This document shows positions 35,364 through 40,510 of a stretch of 40,510 nucleotides of DNA, piece by piece. The stretch is from an uncultured SAR324 cluster bacterium (GTDB lineage Bacteria; SAR324; NAC60-12), in assembly GCA_902562015.1 (NCBI GenBank), contig CACERX010000010.1, positions 1-40,510 of the forward strand, written 5' to 3'. Both the position numbers and the translations under genes were made by a program. The notes under the pieces were generated by a model. The model had not been told where the DNA came from. It did no database searches and was given only the letters and a program-made list of their open reading frames with translations. The stretch's first letter is position 1. Every line of letters begins with the position of its first letter.

Positions 35364-36578
35364 ATGATAAATTTTTTCCCAGCTCTTATGAAGGATTCAC
35401 GTAGATCACTTTATTTGCCGTTTTCCTTGGGACACTTTGCAAACGACTTTGTTCCTTGTTCTGTAGTTGTTCTGGCACCAGCAATTGCGCTTGAAATGGG
35501 ACTCAACCCGATAGAAGTTGGCTTGTTGCTGACACTTCATACTCTTGGAAGTGCTCTGGGTTTTTTTCCGGCCGGGTTACTTGCAGATTCTGCAAAGAAA
35601 CCGGGTAGTCTACTAGTACTTACCTTCTGGTGGGTCGGACTTGGTTACCTGCTTGCTTCCTGGGCCCCAGGATTTTGGTCACTTGCGTTTTTGTTTGCAT
35701 TGGCAGGGTGCGGTGACGCAGCATGGCATCCTTTGGCTACGGCAATACTCGTCAAGTCTGATCCACAAAATCGGGGTCAAGCTTTGGGTTTCCATGCCGT
35801 CGGTGGAACTCTTGCTGGTGTTGTCGGTCCGGTCATAGTAGGGATTCTCTTAACTTCAATGGACTGGCGTCAGACCATGCATTTGATCATCCTTCCAACC
35901 TTATTGGTAGGTTTACTCTTTCTTAAGATCCGGAAATTGGTCGCTGAGCATTCAAAACCCAAAGCTATATCGAAGCAAGATTTTAAGAATCTCTGGAAAA
36001 GCTGGACCAAAAAAACGGGGCTGCTGATTATCTGTTTGATGAGCAGCTACCACATGTCCCTGGTTGCCATGATTAGCATGATTCCACTCTACCTAAGGGA
36101 ATTTCACGGATTAAATTCAGCTATGACTGGTTTGGCATTTGGAATGATGGTACTTTCCGGTGCTTTTATGCAACCTTTAATGGGACGGTTCTCGGATCGT
36201 GTTGGTAGACGCAAGGTAATTGTTTTAGGCATTGCTTCTGCAGCTGTTTGTGCTTTAATGATACCGGTTCTGGAAAACTTTGAGCTGCTGTTTATTATAA
36301 TAATTTTCCTGCTGGTCGGAGTAGGACTTCTCGAGGGAGTTCGCTCATCGGTATTAGCTGCTGCTGTGGAATACACTGGAAGCCGCGAGGGCACCACCCT
36401 TGGATTTGCCTTCACCTTGATGGATGGAATTGGTGCCTTCGGTGCTCTGCTTGCAGGGTGGGCCGCAGGGATCAATTTCAGTCATGCTTTCCTACTTGCC
36501 GGTATTCTTTGTGCTTTTTCACTGATTTTTTGTTTTTTCGTTTCACTCCGTACCGATAGTGTGGTTCAGGTAGCCTGA
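35364..36578 (+). CDS. MFS transporter, fosmidomycin-resistance (Fsr)-like
   Basis: 404 residues with about 12 hydrophobic segments: an inner-membrane major facilitator. Motif A is seen between the middle helices as GRFSDRVGRRKV. The N-terminal block (GHFANDFVPCSVVVLAPAI), the AAWHPLATAILVK stretch and ALGFHAVGGTLAGVVGP resemble the Fsr efflux group. The substrate is unknown. Met9 (MKDSRRSLYLPFS) is a possible alternative start. A 10-codon ORF (35335-35367, MRESTQNHLI) ends in an ATGA overlap with the ATG at 35364 and may couple translation. The metzincin lipoprotein gene follows 17 bases later. Confidence 0.85.
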   Translation: MINFFPALMKDSRRSLYLPFSLGHFANDFVPCSVVVLAPAIALEMGLNPIEVGLLLTLHTLGSALGFFPAGLLADSAKKPGSLLVLTFWWVGLGYLLASWAPGFWSLAFLFALAGCGDAAWHPLATAILVKSDPQNRGQALGFHAVGGTLAGVVGPVIVGILLTSMDWRQTMHLIILPTLLVGLLFLKIRKLVAEHSKPKAISKQDFKNLWKSWTKKTGLLIICLMSSYHMSLVAMISMIPLYLREFHGLNSAMTGLAFGMMVLSGAFMQPLMGRFSDRVGRRKVIVLGIASAAVCALMIPVLENFELLFIIIIFLLVGVGLLEGVRSSVLAAAVEYTGSREGTTLGFAFTLMDGIGAFGALLAGWAAGINFSHAFLLAGILCAFSLIFCFFVSLRTDSVVQVA

Positions 36579-36595
36579 AAAAATATGTTCACATA

Positions 36596-37741
36596 ATGAA
36601 AAAAATATTTGATATTATTTTATTATTTTGCTGTTTGAGCATTTTCTTGATTTCATGTGCCAACAATGATAATTCATCAGGCAGTTCAAGTTCTTCAGAA
36701 GCAACTTTAACCTCAGATAACTCAACATCATCATATTCAGTTTCTGAAATCACTCAAACTAATGAGGGGGACGGATATCTAAGTGGATCATTTGAAGTGC
36801 CAAGCAACGGTATTTCATTTATGTTGGGGACTTTCATGGACAATAATTCTGCAGTTGGTTTTTATTCTCTGACTGATCCTGATGGAACTAACATATTAAG
36901 TTCGTCTTCAGCATTATATAATTTTTCTTCCGGAAGAACTGGTGGTTATGGATTTGCCAGTGTTCTGGTACCACACACAACCAACTTCAGCGCAAAAGCT
37001 GGGACATGGACATTTAAAAACTACGCCAATGATAGGGTAAAACTTAGTCTAAGAACAGGATCTACTCCTTCTACTGCAACAATTATTGTACAGCCCTACA
37101 TCACAGGGACAACTTGGTCTACAAATGACATTGCATCTGCTTTGTCTGTGATGTCAACTATATACAGTAATAATGGCATCACCTTGAGCGTTAAAGACAC
37201 TATTACTATTAGCGAAAGTCAATATGCTACTGTTAGCAGTAGTTTCATCGATTCAACAACTTCTGCTCTTGTTTCTCAGGGAAGTGATGAAACCCTGAAT
37301 TTGTTTTTTGTTGAAGATCAACCATCAAGTGAAACAGCTATACTTGGTGTTTCCGCAGGGATTCCAGGTACAATGAGTATTGCCAGTTCGTGGAACGGAG
37401 TAATTAATTATCTTTCAGCACACGCTACGGGTTCTACTCTTAACAGTCAGGTATTAGGAGAAACAGTAGCGCATGAAATGGGACACTGGCTAGGGCTTTT
37501 CCATACAACTGAATCAGCCGGTGCTTCCTTTGATCCACTCTCAGACACTGCGCAATGTCCTATAAGCCTTGATGGAGACAATGACGGGAAAGTCTATGCT
37601 GAAGAATGCGACGGTTATGGTGCAGATAATCTCATGTTCTGGACTACATGGTCAACTTCGTCGCAGGCCGCAGGGAGGACGCAGGAGAATTTATCAACGG
37701 AACAACAATACATTCTTAAATATTCCCCGATTGCCAGGTAA
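36596..37741 (+). CDS. Lipoprotein metzincin metalloprotease
   Basis: 381 residues. A signal peptide ends in the lipobox LISC with Cys21, then a Ser/Asn-rich linker (22-56), so it is a lipid-anchored protein of the cell envelope. Residues about 60-155 look like a beta-sandwich pre-peptidase domain. The protease domain carries the extended zinc motif HEMGHWLGLFH (293-303), with three His ligands and the catalytic Glu, followed by the Met-turn NLMFW (345-349). This layout fits pappalysin-type (M43-like) metzincins. DGDNDGKVYAEECDG (326-340) may bind calcium. It lies 17 bases after the MFS gene and 46 before the next, all on one strand. Confidence 0.85.
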   Translation: MKKIFDIILLFCCLSIFLISCANNDNSSGSSSSSEATLTSDNSTSSYSVSEITQTNEGDGYLSGSFEVPSNGISFMLGTFMDNNSAVGFYSLTDPDGTNILSSSSALYNFSSGRTGGYGFASVLVPHTTNFSAKAGTWTFKNYANDRVKLSLRTGSTPSTATIIVQPYITGTTWSTNDIASALSVMSTIYSNNGITLSVKDTITISESQYATVSSSFIDSTTSALVSQGSDETLNLFFVEDQPSSETAILGVSAGIPGTMSIASSWNGVINYLSAHATGSTLNSQVLGETVAHEMGHWLGLFHTTESAGASFDPLSDTAQCPISLDGDNDGKVYAEECDGYGADNLMFWTTWSTSSQAAGRTQENLSTEQQYILKYSPIAR

Positions 37742-37787
37742 ACAATTTGAGTAAAATTTAACAAAATTCATTTAGTAAAGGAGTATC

Positions 37788-38291
37788 ATGAGATTTTTAT
37801 TAACAACTTGTTTTTTATTATGGAACTTTTCAGGAGTTACTGTTGGTGCTCCAGATAAAGACCAGGTTTTGAGAATGCTAGAAGGACGTCATTGGAAACT
37901 TGATATAAGGGAATTTAATAAACTGGGAGATGATGCAGACATTATCTTAATTGAAATTGCTAAAAATGATTCTTTGATGAACGTAATAAGGTTCAGAGCG
38001 TTGGAAGTTTTGTCGCTTTTCCCAACAGATAAAACTGCTTCATTTCTGGAAGACACTGCAGAGACAGAATTTACCCCTATGGCAAGGCGTGGATTTGAAA
38101 CAATGAAACGCAGCTTCGCGAAAACTAAACCAGAAAGAGTAAAACATCTGGCAACAAAACTTTTAAAGCACAGAAACGCGAATATACGTATCTCTGCTGC
38201 ACGTTACATTCGTTCCAATGATCAGACTTTATTCAAGAGCTTTATCGATACAGAGAAGGAAAGCTGGGTAAGGAAAGCGGTTCAGAAATAA
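37788..38291 (+). CDS. Exported helical-repeat protein of unknown function
   Basis: 167 residues with a signal peptide (MRFLLTTCFLLWNFSGVTVGA), probably cut near residue 21. The rest is helical and has the look of HEAT-like repeats: RFRALEVLSLFPTDKTASFL, MARRGFETMKRSF and ISAARYIRSNDQTLFKSFI, with repeated hydrophobic helix faces and basic ends. A good Shine-Dalgarno (AAAGGAG) stands seven bases before the ATG, one of the few clear ones in the window. It follows the metzincin gene and may be cotranscribed. Function unknown. Confidence 0.7.
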   Translation: MRFLLTTCFLLWNFSGVTVGAPDKDQVLRMLEGRHWKLDIREFNKLGDDADIILIEIAKNDSLMNVIRFRALEVLSLFPTDKTASFLEDTAETEFTPMARRGFETMKRSFAKTKPERVKHLATKLLKHRNANIRISAARYIRSNDQTLFKSFIDTEKESWVRKAVQK

Positions 38292-38320
38292 TTAATTCTT
38301 CTTTGCAAATTTTAAATAAT

Positions 38321-38339
38321 TTTTCAGAAAGTCTGAAAA
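38321..38339. terminator. Bidirectional hairpin between convergent genes
   Basis: TTTTCAGA-AAG-TCTGAAAA is a perfect eight-pair stem with a three-base loop, in the 127-base gap between the convergent helical-repeat and transglycosylase genes. The T-tracts come from the stem itself and AT-rich flanks. A two-way terminator is the natural reading, although the stem is weak in GC. Confidence 0.4.
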
Positions 38340-38418
38340 TCTAGATTTTGAAAAGAATTTAAACGAGCAATAATGATAAAAAGAAAAAAAGTTACGATTA
38401 AGATAATGACTAAAATTT

Positions 38419-40510
38419 TTATGAACTGTATATTTTTTTGTAGAGTTTGTAGCTACGATATACTCTCTTAACATAATTTTTTGTTTCATTAAATGGGATT
38501 TGTTCTACAAATACATCTATAGGCTTCCCTTTCCAGCGCTTAATCCATTTGAGCATGTTGTGCGGGCCAGCATTGTAGCTCCCCGCTGTGTAAATAAGCT
38601 CAGACTTAAAGCGGTCAGAAAGCCCCCCAAGATAAAGTGTTCCAAGTAATTTGTTCAATTTCGGATCGTAAATATCTTCTTTTTTCTTCAACTCAATTTT
38701 TTTCTTTTTGGCAACATGTCTAGCGGTAGCCGGCATGAGTTGCATAAGTCCCATAGCTTTTGATGAGGACAACGCTTTAGGGTTAAAATGACTTTCTTCA
38801 CGCATTATTGCAAGGGCAAAATAGGGATCTATGCCTGCCTTTTCTGAAAAAATTTTCAACTGGGACCAATAAGGTCTGGGATATGCCAGTTTCCACAGAG
38901 GATATTCTCCCACCTTGTGTGTAACCAGGTGAGGAAGATAATAATTGGCGACTATCCTTAGCAAAGAAAAAAATTCTCCTCTGCGGTTAAGCAAATGGCT
39001 GATATGCCAATTCTTTGTGCTGTCCTTATAATTCCCCAATCCAGCAAAAAGTTCCCTGACAGCTTGTTCTGATTCATCAATATCAAAAAGGAACTCAGTT
39101 CTTTCAAGTAGTTCTTTAGTATTTTGGCTTAAGGGTTTTTCTGGTTTTGCATATAGCTTTGATTCTCTAGTTTTGACCGCTGCTAAAATACCTTTCGGAA
39201 TATTTTTTTCTGAAAGCAGACGCATACCGTAGTAAGTATTTGGCTTATTAATAATCAGTCGTTTAAAACTTTTTTCGGCAAGTTTATTTTGTTTTGATTC
39301 CTTTAGTAATTTCCCCTGCCAGTAAAGCATTTTGGCCTTTACTTCTGAGTTAAATATTCTTGTTTTCAGCCCACGTTTAAGATAAACAAGAGCACTTTTA
39401 ATATTATTATTCTGTTTGTGTGACCAGGCAAGACGCCAAGCAGATTTATGGGCAAGTCTGTGTTTTGGAAATTTTTCCAGCAAGCGGTCCCACCAGAATT
39501 GGGCCTTTTTAATTTCTGAATCGAGCATGTAGCGTGAGGCGAAGGTATCGTAAAGTATGGGTAGGTGCTTGGATTTAGAATTAATCCTTTCCAGTTTATA
39601 TATTGTGCGTCTACCTTCAGGAATGTTTTTCCGTTTTATATATGATCTTGCAGTCCAGTAAAGTTGAATTTCTTTAGGTAGTCCCCATTTTTTAGTTAAA
39701 ATTCCTTCCTGGTAGAATTTAATTGTGCGAGCATAATATTTCTCAGAGAACATTGCTTTTAGGTATGACTTGCCAAGTTTTTTTGCTATATCATTGCTTC
39801 GTCCATTGCTTAACTGAGGTAGGTGTTCGATGAGGTATTTGTCCAAACCAAGTTTTTCCAATTTACGTATACGGTTATTTATTTCTTTGTAAGTCAATTT
39901 TTTCAGGTCAGCTACTTTCAACAGTTTGTGGGAAAGTCTCGCCGAAGATTCATCAATAGGATTCTGCCATCCCAAAATTTTGTATTCATGCTTAACTTTA
40001 TGCCCAGAAAGTTTTGCTCCCTTCATGTACATGGAATGTAATTCATAATCTTCAAGGAAAAAGTTCTTATTTTTTCTAGTATCATGAAGCAAAGGGTAAA
40101 AAAACTCTGTTGCTTTGTCTGTATTAAATGATTTTTTCATTACTTCACGAAGAGAAACAAGGTAATATCCTCTTTTCTTATGTTTGAGCAGTTTCCTAAT
40201 TTCCGCGAGTGCCTCCTGGTGTCTTGATGCATGAAGAAGTATTCGGATTTTTTGAAAAAGCCATGCGTCTTTGATTTTTGACTGAGGACTCAACTTGATA
40301 CTCTTTAAAGCTTCTTCATAGTTTCCAAGTTGAAGATGACATTTTGATTCTATTATTCTTGAACGACTCCATAATCCGTTATCTGCCCATGCATTTGGCT
40401 TGGATAGATCTTTTAAAAGCCGAAGCAATTTCTTGCAGTCTCCTTTTTTATAGTAACTAAAATAAGGTTCCCATGAGTGAGTATTATGAGCATGAACTGT
40501 TTTGAGTGTA
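38419..40510 (-). CDS. slt: Soluble lytic murein transglycosylase, N-terminus outside window
   Basis: Cleaves peptidoglycan glycan strands in the periplasm. The frame stays open through the right edge; a TTG at 40428 could be read as a start, but upstream codons continue as coding-like sequence (EPYFSYYKKGDCKKLLRLL), so the gene extends beyond the window. The long N-terminal part is a TPR/superhelical region of the Slt70 kind (YNLEEALKSI-like pairs, KAQFWWDRLLEKFPKH, AKMLYWQGKLLKES). The C-terminal SLT domain has the catalytic Glu in AIMREESHFNPKA, then AMGLMQLMPATARHVA and YTAGSYNAGPHNMLKW. It converges on the helical-repeat gene. Confidence 0.92.
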   Translation of the reverse strand, partial: TLKTVHAHNTHSWEPYFSYYKKGDCKKLLRLLKDLSKPNAWADNGLWSRSRIIESKCHLQLGNYEEALKSIKLSPQSKIKDAWLFQKIRILLHASRHQEALAEIRKLLKHKKRGYYLVSLREVMKKSFNTDKATEFFYPLLHDTRKNKNFFLEDYELHSMYMKGAKLSGHKVKHEYKILGWQNPIDESSARLSHKLLKVADLKKLTYKEINNRIRKLEKLGLDKYLIEHLPQLSNGRSNDIAKKLGKSYLKAMFSEKYYARTIKFYQEGILTKKWGLPKEIQLYWTARSYIKRKNIPEGRRTIYKLERINSKSKHLPILYDTFASRYMLDSEIKKAQFWWDRLLEKFPKHRLAHKSAWRLAWSHKQNNNIKSALVYLKRGLKTRIFNSEVKAKMLYWQGKLLKESKQNKLAEKSFKRLIINKPNTYYGMRLLSEKNIPKGILAAVKTRESKLYAKPEKPLSQNTKELLERTEFLFDIDESEQAVRELFAGLGNYKDSTKNWHISHLLNRRGEFFSLLRIVANYYLPHLVTHKVGEYPLWKLAYPRPYWSQLKIFSEKAGIDPYFALAIMREESHFNPKALSSSKAMGLMQLMPATARHVAKKKKIELKKKEDIYDPKLNKLLGTLYLGGLSDRFKSELIYTAGSYNAGPHNMLKWIKRWKGKPIDVFVEQIPFNETKNYVKRVYRSYKLYKKIYSS

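Noticed and set aside
1..40510. tRNA, rRNA or CRISPR array
   Set aside because: Reading the gaps on both strands showed no T-loop with cloverleaf, no rRNA-like stretch and no spaced direct repeats. A covariance-model scan would settle this.

Overview
The window is a 40.5 kb piece of an AT-rich bacterial chromosome. It is densely coded and mostly housekeeping. Lipobox-type lipoproteins, a periplasmic lytic transglycosylase, an exported MsrAB, an AceE-type (homodimeric E1) pyruvate dehydrogenase and a FadH-type dienoyl-CoA reductase all point to a Gram-negative proteobacterium-like heterotroph. A marine lineage near the old Deltaproteobacteria (for example SAR324) would fit, but this is a guess from gene content and not shown by the sequence. 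I found no rRNA, tRNA, CRISPR array or prophage.

Layout. 1-393: the end of a basic protein made of 28-residue tandem repeats, cut by the left edge. 507-6330: aceE-aceF-lpd, the pyruvate dehydrogenase complex. 6659-9307: rho-rpmE-prfA, a transcription/translation termination cluster. 9432-12677: fadH and a proline racemase-family enzyme. 12739-16998: an amino-sugar block, with nagB-nagA leftward and a GlcNAc-type kinase plus msrAB rightward from a shared divergent control region. 17075-20531: hutF (leftward) and a KefB-like K+/H+ antiporter (rightward). 20724-24647: a distinctly GC-richer pair, a DUF3604 metal-hydrolase-like protein and a DAO-type flavin oxidoreductase. It is followed by a small Cys-rich protein (leftward) and a REP-associated-type transposase (25159-25842). 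25903-27752: a LutA-like CCG protein and an Ldh2-family dehydrogenase. 27900-30327 (leftward): RarA fused to a methyltransferase-like domain, then a small lipoprotein. 30459-36578: ligA, galU, a histidine phosphatase, a spermidine-synthase-like protein and an Fsr-like MFS exporter. 36596-38291: a lipoprotein metzincin protease and a small exported helical-repeat protein. 38419-40510 (leftward): a lytic transglycosylase cut by the right edge.

How the genes work together. PDH feeds acetyl-CoA. The kinase, NagA and NagB form a complete route from free GlcNAc to fructose-6-phosphate, which suits peptidoglycan or chitin-derived sugar. FadH serves unsaturated fatty acid oxidation. LutA-like and Ldh2 proteins suggest hydroxy-acid oxidation, but LutB and LutC are missing. 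The proline racemase-family enzyme has Ser/Cys in place of Cys/Cys and could be a hydroxyproline enzyme.

Most worth a second look: the 28-residue repeat protein; the GC-rich DUF3604/DAO pair beside the transposase; a 12-base motif upstream of the transposase that recurs 8 kb away between msrAB and hutF; the RarA-methyltransferase-like fusion; and a palindromic operator candidate in the nag control region. No single clearly new multi-gene system is evident.
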